Positions 5,850 through 13,353 are shown, counted from the first letter of the stretch. The stretch is 15,188 nt of DNA from Clostridium sp. CAG:221 (GCA_000435835.1 FR883357.1:1-15188); one strand, 5' to 3'. Notes: generated from the sequence alone by a model not told the origin. Made by a program: numbers and translations.

Positions 5850-8141
5850 TTACCATGATTCAACTTTCCAAGCTGGTGGTAGCATATCTTTATACTTTTT
5901 ACTTAGGTACCTACTATCTACTAATAAAATACTACCTTTATCCTTTTCAGTCCTAATAACTCTTCCTGCACATTGCAAAATTTTATTTATTCCCGGATAA
6001 GTATATGCATAATCAAATCCTCTTTCAGCAAAATAATTTGCTATTATATCATTTTCTATAGATATTTTAGGAAAGCCCACTCCTACTATAACAGCTCCAA
6101 TTAATCTTTTTCCTGGAAGGTCTACCCCTTCTGAAAACATGCCACCTACAACTGCAAATGCCAATACCTTAGAATTCTCCATAAAGCTTGCCAGAAATTC
6201 TTCCTTATCTACTTCATTTATATTTTCTTTTTGTATTAATATATCTTCATCACTATATATTTTTTGGTAGATTTCAGCTACTTTTTTTAGATACTCAAAA
6301 GACGGTAAGAAAACTATGTGATTACCAGGATTTTTTTCTTTAAATTTATAGATTAGTTCACATAAATTAGGTATATTATTTTCTCTCATGGTATACTTCA
6401 TATTTAAAGGAGAAATAAATGTTTTTAAGTTTTCTTTCTTAAAAGGTGAATCTAACCTCAACCTATAACTTTTCTCATCTCCACCTAATAAATCTATATA
6501 ATATTTCATAGGCCATAAAGTGGCTGAAAATAATATTGTTGCATATGAAGAACTTATTATCTCCTTAATATTATCTGATGGATCAATACAAAATATCTTA
6601 ACTTTTAAATCATTTTTTAATTTCTCTATTATTGTAGTATATTTATCTGAATACAATTCATTTATACTAACAAAGCTTCTACATTTAAAATAAAAGTCCA
6701 TTACTTCATCATATCCTTCAGTTCCTTTTCCTTTTACCAAATACTCATCAGCTTCCTTTATAAACAATTTCATTACCTTAACGAGTTCTTTATACTGAAT
6801 ATTATGATATATTATCCTTAAGCTGTTTTCTTCAAGCTCCCTTCTTATTTCTATAAGCTCCTTATTTATTAAATTAGATGCTTTATAAAGAGCTGGAACC
6901 TTACCTTTTAAAATATTATTTATTTTCATTACATCACTCTTAAATATCTCTGCACTATACATTGCTCTAGCCCTATCAATTAAGTTATGACATTCATCCA
7001 CCAATATAACATTACTTTTATTATCTTCCTGAAAAATTCTTTTTAATCTTACTCTATTATCAAATGCATAATTATAATCACATATTACTCCATGGCACCA
7101 TTCTGTCAAATCTAATGACAATTCAAAAGGGCACACTTGATATTTTTCACTATATTTTCTTATTACATCTCTTGATATAATATTTTCATGTCTTAGTATA
7201 TCTTCAATAGCATTATCTATCTTAGAAAAATAGTCTTTTGCAAATTTACAATCATCTCCATTACATTTCACTTCATCATTTAAACAAGATTTTTCCTTTG
7301 CTGTTATGCTTACTACCTTTATCTTTAAACCATTTTTTATTAACATAGCATATGCTTCTTCTGCAACTACTCTCGTAATGGTCTTAGAGGTTAAATAAAC
7401 TATTCTCTCTCCCATATTGTTTGCTAAGCCCTTTATTGCTGGAAATATTGTTGATATTGTTTTTCCTATACCTGTAGGTGCTTGAGCAAATAGTACTCCA
7501 TTATTCCTAATTGTATTATAACAAGTTACTGCTAACTCTCTTTGTCCCTTTCGATAAGTTGGAAAAGGAAATTTCATTTCCTCTATACTTTTATTACGTT
7601 CTTCCATCAAGGCTATTTTTAAAAGAACAGCCTTCATATATGTCTCCACTAACTCTGAAACAAAAGCTTCTAATTCTATAAGTATAAATTCCTTTTCAAA
7701 GCTTTTCACTTCATCTGTATTTAAGTCATAATAGCTTAAACGTATTCTTATCTTTTTTAAATTATTTTCTTTACAATATATATATCCATAAAATTTTCCT
7801 TGAGCCCAGTGAAGTTCATTATAATCCTCTTCTATATATATCAAGCTTTTATATGTAGATTTTATTTCTTCTATTATGACATTATTACTTTCCTTTATAA
7901 TTCCATCAGTACGTCCTTCAATTATCAGTTCAATATTGTCTCTAATGAATCCCCATTGAAGCTTTACTTCTTTTTGATAATCTTCATAAATATTTTCATT
8001 ATCTTTTTGAAGCTTTCCATGAGCTATAGTTCCTTCCATAGCCCTTCCTATGGACATAAATCTATCATCGAGGCTACCACTCTTTAACACATATTCAACT
8101 ATGCCTCTTACAGATTCTTTTATCACTATTTTTTGCTCCAT
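5850..8141 (-). CDS. RecB-like nuclease fused to DinG/Rad3-type Fe-S DNA helicase
   Basis: A 763-residue protein with two parts. Residues about 30-150 form a PD-(D/E)XK nuclease of the RecB/Cas4 type: His41, GRTDG with Asp79, IIEEIKST with Glu92 and Lys94, and a QGKFY motif with Gln114 and Tyr118. Residues about 190-763 form an XPD/DinG superfamily 2 helicase: Walker A APTGIGKT (221-228), Cys286, Cys293, Cys298 and Cys337 placed like the Fe-S cluster ligands of this family, VDECH (381-385), LFSATLWP, GMFSEGVDLPG and the arginine-finger motif QCAGRVIRTEKDKG. It should unwind DNA 5'-to-3' and cut single strands; the cellular job (repair, perhaps recombination or defence) is not shown by the sequence. 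The same architecture is found in other clostridia, from memory. Ribosome binding site AGGAAG lies about ten bases before the ATG. All motifs are intact. Confidence 0.92.
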   Translation of the reverse strand: MEQKIVIKESVRGIVEYVLKSGSLDDRFMSIGRAMEGTIAHGKLQKDNENIYEDYQKEVKLQWGFIRDNIELIIEGRTDGIIKESNNVIIEEIKSTYKSLIYIEEDYNELHWAQGKFYGYIYCKENNLKKIRIRLSYYDLNTDEVKSFEKEFILIELEAFVSELVETYMKAVLLKIALMEERNKSIEEMKFPFPTYRKGQRELAVTCYNTIRNNGVLFAQAPTGIGKTISTIFPAIKGLANNMGERIVYLTSKTITRVVAEEAYAMLIKNGLKIKVVSITAKEKSCLNDEVKCNGDDCKFAKDYFSKIDNAIEDILRHENIISRDVIRKYSEKYQVCPFELSLDLTEWCHGVICDYNYAFDNRVRLKRIFQEDNKSNVILVDECHNLIDRARAMYSAEIFKSDVMKINNILKGKVPALYKASNLINKELIEIRRELEENSLRIIYHNIQYKELVKVMKLFIKEADEYLVKGKGTEGYDEVMDFYFKCRSFVSINELYSDKYTTIIEKLKNDLKVKIFCIDPSDNIKEIISSSYATILFSATLWPMKYYIDLLGGDEKSYRLRLDSPFKKENLKTFISPLNMKYTMRENNIPNLCELIYKFKEKNPGNHIVFLPSFEYLKKVAEIYQKIYSDEDILIQKENINEVDKEEFLASFMENSKVLAFAVVGGMFSEGVDLPGKRLIGAVIVGVGFPKISIENDIIANYFAERGFDYAYTYPGINKILQCAGRVIRTEKDKGSILLVDSRYLSKKYKDMLPPAWKVESW

Positions 8142-8230
8142 AATCTCTGCCTTCCTAAACCTTAAAATAATTACTTATATAATAATATTATATTTTTTAG
8201 TAATCTCCTTCTAGTATTTCCTTTTTAAAC

Positions 8231-8269
8231 ATAAAAAAAAGACTACTATAAATATATATGTAGTCTTTT
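8231..8269 (-). terminator. Terminator of the DUF1836 gene
   Basis: A 10-bp stem AAAAGACTAC/GTAGTCTTTT (8237-8246 with 8260-8269) overlaps the stop codon of the DUF1836 gene; on the minus strand it is followed by eight T residues. Confidence 0.9.
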
Positions 8270-8855
8270 ATGAATGGTACTCATTTACTATTTTTTGTAC
8301 TAGCTTCTTTATAGCACTTGCTTGAGCTATTAATGAAATAACCACTACGAAAGTCCTTATGCTATTTTCATCTTTTTCATTTAGGTTAAGGTCTCTTATA
8401 ATGTTATTTAACTTTTCTTCATCTACAATATCTTCTGCGATACCTTCTCTTATGCTCTGACTTTGTGTCTCTGAAAATATCTTGTAAGCAGTTTCCCAAG
8501 ATATTATATCATCTGATCTGTCATTAATCTCATTGAAAGCTAAGCTAAATACCTTTTTAATCTCTTCAGTAGTAAGTATTGGTCTCATGTAACTTAATAG
8601 TACTAACTGAACTAAATGTATCTTGGTATAGCCTCTCTTCTTACCATCTTCTGGCTTACTTATTACTTCACTTTTTATATAGTTCTGCACTATGTTGTTA
8701 GTATACTTATCATCTGTAAACTTATCATTCAAGAAATCAATAACTTGAGACAAAAAAAGATCATACTTAGGTAAATCCTCGTAAGATATCATTGTGTTGT
8801 CTGCCATTTGATCCGCTACTTGCTGTATATAATCCATATCCATCTTTTTCACCAC
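8268..8855 (-). CDS. DUF1836-family protein, possible transcription regulator
   Basis: This 195-residue protein matches the DUF1836 family of Firmicutes: an acidic N-terminus with YEDLPKYDLFLSQVIDFLNDKF, then NIVQNYIKSEVISKP, KKRGYTKIHLVQLVLLSYMRPILTTEEIKKVF (by position), and a helical C-terminus ending in SLIAQASAIKKLVQKIV. The middle part resembles a MerR-like winged helix, so a DNA-binding role is often suspected, but no function is established. The GTG at 8855 is preceded by AGGTGA at suitable distance and followed by a second GTG; the ATG at 8843 is an alternative. It has its own promoter (8892-8920) and terminator and is divergent from abrB across a long control region. Confidence 0.85.
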   Translation of the reverse strand: MVKKMDMDYIQQVADQMADNTMISYEDLPKYDLFLSQVIDFLNDKFTDDKYTNNIVQNYIKSEVISKPEDGKKRGYTKIHLVQLVLLSYMRPILTTEEIKKVFSLAFNEINDRSDDIISWETAYKIFSETQSQSIREGIAEDIVDEEKLNNIIRDLNLNEKDENSIRTFVVVISLIAQASAIKKLVQKIVNEYHS

Positions 8856-8891
8856 GCATCTTCACCTATCTTTCTCTCTATTATTATCTTC

Positions 8892-8926
8892 ATTATATAG
8901 TAAATATAAACTTATTACAAGTTTAT
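8892..8926 (-). promoter_or_regulatory. Promoter of the DUF1836 gene with overlapping inverted repeat
   Basis: On the minus strand TTGTAA (8915-8920), a 17-base spacer and TATAAT (8892-8897) form a good sigma-A promoter. An 8-bp inverted repeat ATAAACTT-N5-AAGTTTAT (8906-8926) covers the -35 box, a plausible repressor site; which protein binds is unknown. Confidence 0.65.
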
Positions 8927-9213
8927 TTATCTATCTAATAAGTTTTTCCACTCTTTTTAATATTTATATCAATATTTGATTATTATTTCAATTTCCAATT
9001 TATTATTGATTTTTTTTTATTTATTATTGATATTTCATTAATAAACTTTTACAATTTATGTATAAACATGTGAAAAACCTGTTTTTACATTATTTTCTTA
9101 TTTTATAATTTATTTTTTAATAATTTTAAATCATTCATCTAATATATCCATCACTTCAGTATACAAGCCACTTTTGTCTTAAAAAATTTAGCTATTTATT
9201 TTGAAAAATAAAC
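8927..9213. other. Middle of the long DUF1836-abrB divergent control region
   Basis: No gene or small ORF with a ribosome binding site is visible. It contains two copies of TTTATTATTGAT (8999-9010 and 9020-9031) exactly 21 bases apart, ATCAA-N3-TTGAT (8968-8980), and a near-palindrome ATGTGAAAAAC-CT-GTTTTTACAT (9068-9090) with one extra base. Confidence 0.5.
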
Positions 9214-9242
9214 TTGACTTTTCAAATATATGGTAGTATAGT
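9214..9242 (+). promoter_or_regulatory. Upstream abrB promoter candidate (P1)
   Basis: TTGACT (9214-9219), a 17-base spacer and TATAGT (9237-9242). An inverted repeat TTTGAAAA/TTTTCAAA (9200-9207 and 9219-9226) brackets the -35 box. It would give a leader of about 125 bases. Confidence 0.5.
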
Positions 9243-9304
9243 TTATTAGTGAGTAAAAAATATCAATTTTTTTCTATAATTTAATATTTTTTATATTAAT
9301 TATA

Positions 9305-9333
9305 TTGACTTTATATTACATACTTGGTAAGAT
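9305..9333 (+). promoter_or_regulatory. Proximal abrB promoter candidate (P2)
   Basis: TTGACT (9305-9310), a 17-base spacer and TAAGAT (9328-9333). Transcription would start near 9340, about 37 bases before the abrB ATG and just before the TGTCGAA box. Confidence 0.6.
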
Positions 9334-9337
9334 AAAT

Positions 9338-9352
9338 CTACGAAATGTCGAA
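9338..9352 (+). promoter_or_regulatory. Candidate Spo0A operator (0A box)
   Basis: TGTCGAA at 9346-9352 is an exact match to the Spo0A box core, with a weaker CTACGAA (9338-9344) beside it. It falls at about +6 to +12 of the proximal abrB promoter. In B. subtilis, phosphorylated Spo0A represses abrB through such boxes downstream of the start point. Binding here is inferred. Confidence 0.6.
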
Positions 9353-9376
9353 ACTTGTTTTAGGAGGAATTTATAA

Positions 9377-9625
9377 ATGAAATCAACTGGAGTTGTTAGA
9401 AGAGTAGACGAACTAGGAAGAATAGTTATTCCAATAGAATTAAGAAGAACTTTAGATATAGCAGAAAAAGATGCTTTAGAAATATACGTAGACGGAGAAC
9501 AAATCATATTAAAGAAATATGAACCTGCTTGTATCTTCTGTGGAGATGCTAGAGACGTAGTTAACTACAAAGGTAAAAACATCTGCAAAAACTGCTTAAA
9601 CGAATTAAAGACAGATAACAAATAA
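9377..9625 (+). CDS. abrB: AbrB-family transition-state regulator with C-terminal Cys pairs
   Basis: This 82-residue DNA-binding protein has the AbrB/SpoVT swapped-hairpin domain at residues about 1-48 (STGVVRRVDELGRIVIPIELR, then LEIYVDGEQIILKKY), which acts as a dimer or tetramer holding growth-phase genes in check until sporulation. The C-terminal part carries CxxC pairs (Cys52/55 and Cys70/73), a small zinc-ribbon-like knuckle seen in clostridial AbrB proteins and unlike B. subtilis AbrB, which has a single Cys there. AGGAGG (9362-9367) is nine bases before the ATG. Upstream lie two promoter candidates and a Spo0A-like box, matching the control of abrB in Bacillus. Clostridia often have several paralogues, so which one this is cannot be said. 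Confidence 0.92.
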   Translation: MKSTGVVRRVDELGRIVIPIELRRTLDIAEKDALEIYVDGEQIILKKYEPACIFCGDARDVVNYKGKNICKNCLNELKTDNK

Positions 9626-9633
9626 TTATACAT

Positions 9634-9663
9634 AAAAAAGCTAGTGAAATTCACTAGCTTTTT
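9634..9663. terminator. Bidirectional terminator between abrB and rsmI
   Basis: A near-perfect 14-bp palindrome (9635-9648 with 9650-9663; core AGCTAGTGAA) with A-run on the left and T-run on the right ends both converging transcripts. Confidence 0.93.
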
Positions 9664-9666
9664 ACT

Positions 9667-10512
9667 TTATAAATCTATTGCACTCTTATATACTTCTTTT
9701 TTAGGAATGTTTCTCATCTTAGCAACCGTCTTGATTGCTTCTTTCTTATCCATACCTTTATTTATTAAATCCTTAAGATGCTCCTCCACTGTAAGTGCAC
9801 TAAACTCTTCTTCTAGTTCTGCTTTTATTTCACTTTCGCTTTTTCCAGCTAGAACTAATACAAATTCTCCTCTTGGTTTATTTTCTAGAAAATTATTATA
9901 TGCATCTTCTAAAGTGCCTCTAAAGATATCTTCATGTAATTTTGTAAGTTCTCTGCATACTGCAATACTTCTATTACCTAAAGAATTCTTTAAAAAGCTT
10001 AACGTATCTAATAACCTATGTGGTGACTCATAAAATATTAATGTTTCTTTTTTATCTTTAATTTCCTCAACAAGAACCTTTCTATCTTTAGTTTCCCTTG
10101 GTATAAATCCCCTAAAAACAAACCTTGTAGTGTCTAGTCCTGAATATACAAGGGCCGTTGTAAATGCTGTTGCTCCTGGAAGAACCTCAAAATCTATATT
10201 GTTTTCAATACATTTACTTACTATTACACTACCTGGATCTGATATTCCTGGAGTACCAGCATCAGTAACTAATGCTATACTTATTCCATCTTCTAATTTA
10301 CTTATTATTTGTTCACTTTTCCCTTGTTCATTATGCTGATGGTAACTAAAAAGGGGTTTTTTAATTTCAAAGTGATTTAAAAGCTTTAAACTTTGTCTTG
10401 TATCTTCTGCTGCAATTTCATCTACACTCTTTAGAACTTCTAAAGCTCTTAAAGTAATGTCCTTTAAGTTCCCAATTGGTGTTGGAACTAAATATAATTT
10501 ACCTTTACTCAT
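9667..10512 (-). CDS. rsmI: 16S rRNA (cytidine1402-2'-O)-methyltransferase
   Basis: This 281-residue SAM-dependent enzyme methylates the ribose of C1402 in the decoding centre of 16S rRNA. The tetrapyrrole-methylase fold is plain: LYLVPTPIGNLKDITLRAL at the N-terminus, AAEDTRQSLKLL (34-45), VTDAGTPGISDPG (82-94), VLPGATAFTTALVYSG, FRGFIPR, LIFYESPHRL and CRELTKLHEDIFRGT. The C-terminal helical segment (VEEHLKDLINKGMDKKEAIKTVAK) is also as in the family. It starts one base after the stop of trmN6, with AGGGTG inside the end of that gene, so the two are translationally coupled. Confidence 0.97.
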   Translation of the reverse strand: MSKGKLYLVPTPIGNLKDITLRALEVLKSVDEIAAEDTRQSLKLLNHFEIKKPLFSYHQHNEQGKSEQIISKLEDGISIALVTDAGTPGISDPGSVIVSKCIENNIDFEVLPGATAFTTALVYSGLDTTRFVFRGFIPRETKDRKVLVEEIKDKKETLIFYESPHRLLDTLSFLKNSLGNRSIAVCRELTKLHEDIFRGTLEDAYNNFLENKPRGEFVLVLAGKSESEIKAELEEEFSALTVEEHLKDLINKGMDKKEAIKTVAKMRNIPKKEVYKSAIDL

Positions 10513-10513
10513 A

Positions 10514-11257
10514 TTATTTCACCCTTCCATATATCTCATCTATTTCTCTACTGAAGTTTCCTTCTTCATCATAAACATATAAAGGCTTTTCCCATTTTAA
10601 AAATGCGCCTCCGTCTCTCTGACCTTCCACCAATACAATATTGGGTGCCTTATTTACATTAGGCTGTACCATTTTTACTCTCTTTGGCTCAATATTATAT
10701 TTTCTCATTAAGCCAAATATATCTGCTAATCTTTCTGGTCTATGTACAATAAACATTCTTCCGTTATCTTTAAGCAACCTTCTAGCTGCAGCAATTACAT
10801 CTTCTAAATTACAAAGAATTTCATGTCTAGCAATTGCTAACTTATCATTTGGATTTACTATACCGGCATTATTTAACTTATACGGTGGATTTACCGTCAA
10901 TACATCAAACCTTCCTAACTCCTTCACAAGGTTTTTATCCTTTAAATCAGCACATTTAAATTTAACTATATCTTCTGTTCCGTTAAGTTTTGAACTTCTT
11001 CTTGCCATTTCTTCCATTTCTTCTTGAATTTCAATTCCCCAAACTTCCTTGGGATTATATTTTCCATAAAGAAGGAAAGGTACTATCCCTGTACCAGTAC
11101 ACAAGTCTATTGCCCTATGCTTTGATTTAACATTTGCAAAATCTGATAATAACACAGCATCTATACCAAATCTAAAAGCTTTTTCTTTCTGTATAAGCTT
11201 AAGACCTTTTAAATCTAAATCATCAATGCTCTCATCCTTATTTATATTTATATCCAT
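10514..11257 (-). CDS. trmN6: tRNA1(Val) (adenine37-N6)-methyltransferase family
   Basis: A 247-residue N6-adenine methyltransferase, related to E. coli YfiC and B. subtilis YabB, expected to modify A37 of a tRNA (Val in E. coli). It has FGIDAVLLSDFA, the SAM-binding DLCTGTGIVPFLL (51-63), the acidic end of strand 2 (GIEIQ), and the catalytic NPPY (123-126). In Firmicutes yabB and rsmI are commonly paired with abrB nearby, as here. GGAGGA is 10-11 bases before the ATG. Tightly linked to rsmI. The exact substrate in clostridia is inferred from the family. Confidence 0.93.
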   Translation of the reverse strand: MDININKDESIDDLDLKGLKLIQKEKAFRFGIDAVLLSDFANVKSKHRAIDLCTGTGIVPFLLYGKYNPKEVWGIEIQEEMEEMARRSSKLNGTEDIVKFKCADLKDKNLVKELGRFDVLTVNPPYKLNNAGIVNPNDKLAIARHEILCNLEDVIAAARRLLKDNGRMFIVHRPERLADIFGLMRKYNIEPKRVKMVQPNVNKAPNIVLVEGQRDGGAFLKWEKPLYVYDEEGNFSREIDEIYGRVK

Positions 11258-11362
11258 AAATTATAGTTCCTCCAAAATTATGTCTATATCTTTTAACTCT
11301 TTCTTATGTTATACCTATATAGTATACACAAAAACTACTTTTTAGAAAACTTAATTAAATAT

Positions 11363-11392
11363 AAAAAAGACTAGGAAGCTCTTTCCTAGTCT
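11363..11392 (-). terminator. Terminator of the NlpC/P60 gene
   Basis: A perfect 10-bp stem AGACTAGGAA/TTCCTAGTCT (11368-11377 with 11383-11392) with a five-base loop and, on the minus strand, six T residues, ten bases after the stop codon. Confidence 0.93.
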
Positions 11393-11402
11393 AGAATACT
11401 AA

Positions 11403-12662
11403 TTATAATACTCTTCTTGCACAATAGAATGATGTTATATTACCTACTTTAACACTATCACCTGGTTGTGGTGCATGGATATATTGTCCTCCACCCACAT
11501 ATATACCAACGTGATCCCCTCCATAAGTGAACACTAAATCACCTGGTTGTAATTCATCATATGATACTGGTGTACCAACTCCCATTTGACTATAAGTAGT
11601 TCTTGTTATGTTTATACCTGCTGCATTTGCATATACATAGCTTGTAAACCCTGAACAATCAAATGTATCTGGACCTGTTGCTCCATATACATATGGAGTT
11701 CCTATAAAATTATATGCATAGCTTACTATAGCATTTCCAGAAGCTGATGATGCAGTTCCTGATGTAATTTCTCCTCTATTTGGAGATGAAATTTGTTGTT
11801 GTGCTGCTGCCTTAGCTGCTTCTTCTGCTTCTTCTGCTTCTATTATTTCTTCCAATTTAATTGTTCCGTAGTATATAGAATCTGATATTTCTTGTTTTAC
11901 TATTTCACTTTTTATTTGATTATCTCTTATGCTTGTTAATTGATCTATAGCAGCTTGTAACTCATTCTTATCATTAGATGTTTCTAATACAGATTGTTGA
12001 TGAGCTACTAATTTTCTTTCTGATACTGATAAATAGTTCTTTTCAAATTCTTCTTGTTCTGCATTTAATTGCTCAATAGCGATTTCTTGCTCTGCCTTCT
12101 TAGCATTTAATTCATCCAGTGCTGCTTCGCTTTCTTCTGTAAGCTTAATTACTTCAGCTTTTCTTTCTTCTAATACAGTTACTTTTTCATTTAAATTTGC
12201 TTTCTTTTCTTCTAACTCAGCTATAAGCTCTTTATCAATATTAACTATTCTTGTTGTAGAATCAATTTTACTGATTAAGTCATTAAAGCTTTCTGCACTA
12301 AATAAAAGAGTTAAATAGTTAACTTGTCCACCTGACTTGTAAAACTCTCTAATTCTTTTTCCTAAAACTTCTTCACTTTTTTCTATATCTGCTTTAGTTG
12401 TTTCTATTTCCTTTTCAGTATTTTCAACTTCTATTTTAATCTCTTCAACTTCAGCCTTATTATTTTCTATCGTTTCCATTAAAGGTTCTATTTCTGCGTC
12501 TAATGCGTATACTTGCCCTGTTATTTCATCTATTTTAGCCGTTAATTCATCGTATTTTGCTTGGTTTTCGATCACTTCTTCATTAGGTGTTGCAAAAGCT
12601 GGCATTCCAATACTAAATAATAATGTTGCCGTAAGTAGTGCCGATAATACTTTTTTCTTCAT
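11403..12662 (-). CDS. Secreted coiled-coil NlpC/P60 peptidoglycan endopeptidase, CwlO/PcsB-like
   Basis: A 419-residue exported cell-wall hydrolase. Residues 1-24 are a clear signal peptide (MKKK, hydrophobic core, cut after PAFA). Residues about 30-285 are a long coiled coil rich in Glu, Lys and Ala with the motif GKRIREFYKSGGQVNYLTLL typical of CwlO/PcsB proteins, which in their relatives is controlled by the FtsEX complex. Residues about 305-419 form an NlpC/P60 domain with Cys336 (DCSGF), His384 (GDHVGIYVG) and His396 (YIHAP), cutting stem peptides (D-Glu to meso-DAP bond in the family). The ATG has AAGG directly against it, while the GGGGGAAGG further up is joined to it by a small hairpin (12671-12682). 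A strong promoter and inverted repeat lie at 12706-12739. No ftsEX is in the window. Confidence 0.95.
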   Translation of the reverse strand: MKKKVLSALLTATLLFSIGMPAFATPNEEVIENQAKYDELTAKIDEITGQVYALDAEIEPLMETIENNKAEVEEIKIEVENTEKEIETTKADIEKSEEVLGKRIREFYKSGGQVNYLTLLFSAESFNDLISKIDSTTRIVNIDKELIAELEEKKANLNEKVTVLEERKAEVIKLTEESEAALDELNAKKAEQEIAIEQLNAEQEEFEKNYLSVSERKLVAHQQSVLETSNDKNELQAAIDQLTSIRDNQIKSEIVKQEISDSIYYGTIKLEEIIEAEEAEEAAKAAAQQQISSPNRGEITSGTASSASGNAIVSYAYNFIGTPYVYGATGPDTFDCSGFTSYVYANAAGINITRTTYSQMGVGTPVSYDELQPGDLVFTYGGDHVGIYVGGGQYIHAPQPGDSVKVGNITSFYCARRVL

Positions 12663-12670
12663 CCTTGATT

Positions 12671-12682
12671 GGTCTTACGACC
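12671..12682 (-). promoter_or_regulatory. GNRA-type mini-hairpin between ribosome binding site and start
   Basis: On the minus strand GGTC-GTAA-GACC forms a 4-bp stem with a GTAA tetraloop, eight bases before the ATG of the NlpC/P60 gene. If folded, it brings the upstream GGGGGAA to a normal spacing of eight bases. Confidence 0.4.
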
Positions 12683-12705
12683 TTCCCCCTCTCCTTAGCG
12701 ACTTA

Positions 12706-12739
12706 TTACCATTATATCACTTATGGTAAATTTCTTCAA
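12706..12739 (-). promoter_or_regulatory. Promoter of the NlpC/P60 gene inside an inverted repeat
   Basis: On the minus strand TTGAAG (12734-12739), a 17-base spacer and TATAAT (12711-12716) with the extended TGA just before it. A perfect inverted repeat TTACCAT-N10-ATGGTAA (12706-12712 and 12723-12729) surrounds and overlaps the -10 box, as an operator would. No known factor recognised; it is not the WalR direct repeat. Confidence 0.7.
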
Positions 12740-12841
12740 TGGAAATTTTTTATATTTAAGGATTAAAACCACTAAAAATGAATTCCAAATACCGTTTTTC
12801 TGTCATTTCCATTTCCTTTTAACCATATATTTACATTGATT

Positions 12842-13132
12842 TTACTTAATTTTATACTTTCTGCTTATAGATAATTGAATTATTGTTATTATAAAAATTG
12901 CAACTATGAATATAATGATTGCTATCCTGCTACTATTCTTAAAAAATATAGATATTGTTCCAATAATAGTACCTATAGCCCCTATTGCTATATTTATAAG
13001 CCCATTAATTTTTATGTATTGTTGTTGCTCTTTTGTGGTTTTATTTTCCTTAGTACTCATATATAAAGCAAATAAGCCCATTAAAACAAAACCTATACTT
13101 CCAAATAATATTATTATACTTTCAATTCCCAT
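12842..13132 (-). CDS. Small hypothetical membrane protein
   Basis: I do not recognise this 96-residue protein. It has three hydrophobic segments: residues about 4-25 (IIILFGSIGFVLMGLFALYM), 43-64 (INGLINIAIGAIGTIIGTISIFF) and 69-88 (IAIIIFIVAIFIITIIQL), separated by a charged loop rich in Lys, Thr and Gln (about 26-42), and a basic C-terminus. It is real rather than an AT-rich chance frame because a strong GGAGGAG stands six bases before the ATG and a good promoter lies at 13189-13217. There is no obvious terminator after it, so reading through into the NlpC/P60 gene is possible. Function unknown. Confidence 0.7.
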   Translation of the reverse strand: MGIESIIILFGSIGFVLMGLFALYMSTKENKTTKEQQQYIKINGLINIAIGAIGTIIGTISIFFKNSSRIAIIIFIVAIFIITIIQLSISRKYKIK

Positions 13133-13188
13133 AATATTTCTCCTCCAATTCTTTATACATTATTATTTATTAGCCCTTTTTAAGCAAC

Positions 13189-13217
13189 ATATTACACTAA
13201 TTTTAAATTTTATTCAA
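13189..13217 (-). promoter_or_regulatory. Promoter of the small membrane protein gene
   Basis: On the minus strand TTGAAT (13212-13217), a 17-base spacer and TAATAT (13189-13194). Back to back with the tRNA-Pro promoter; the two -35 regions form an inverted repeat TCAACAT-N12-ATGTTGA (13214-13239). Confidence 0.55.
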
Positions 13218-13235
13218 CATTTTTAAAATTATATG

Positions 13236-13264
13236 TTGACATTTATAATTTTATGGACTATAAT
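13236..13264 (+). promoter_or_regulatory. Consensus promoter of tRNA-Pro
   Basis: A perfect sigma-A promoter: TTGACA (13236-13241), 17-base spacer, TATAAT (13259-13264), 13 bases before the tRNA. Confidence 0.9.
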
Positions 13265-13277
13265 AATAAATGTGCTA

Positions 13278-13353
13278 CGGGGTGTGGCGCAGATGGGAGC
13301 GCGCGTGGTTTGGGACCATGAGGTCGCAGGTTCGATCCCTGTCACCCCGACCA
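13278..13353 (+). tRNA. tRNA-Pro (anticodon UGG)
   Basis: A complete 76-base cloverleaf with encoded CCA. Acceptor stem CGGGGTG/CACCCCG, D stem GCGC/GCGC, anticodon stem CGTGG/CCATG with one G-T pair and loop TTTGGGA giving anticodon TGG, T stem GCAGG/CCTGT with loop TTCGATC, discriminator A and CCA (13351-13353). UGG reads CCA and, with wobble, other proline codons. Confidence 0.97.

Noticed and set aside
9068..9090. Near-palindrome ATGTGAAAAAC-CT-GTTTTTACAT as a terminator
   Set aside because: It lies in a divergent promoter region with no upstream transcript and one unpaired base; an operator is possible but unsupported.
13214..13239. Inverted repeat TCAACAT/ATGTTGA as an operator
   Set aside because: It is explained by two back-to-back -35 boxes of the divergent promoters.
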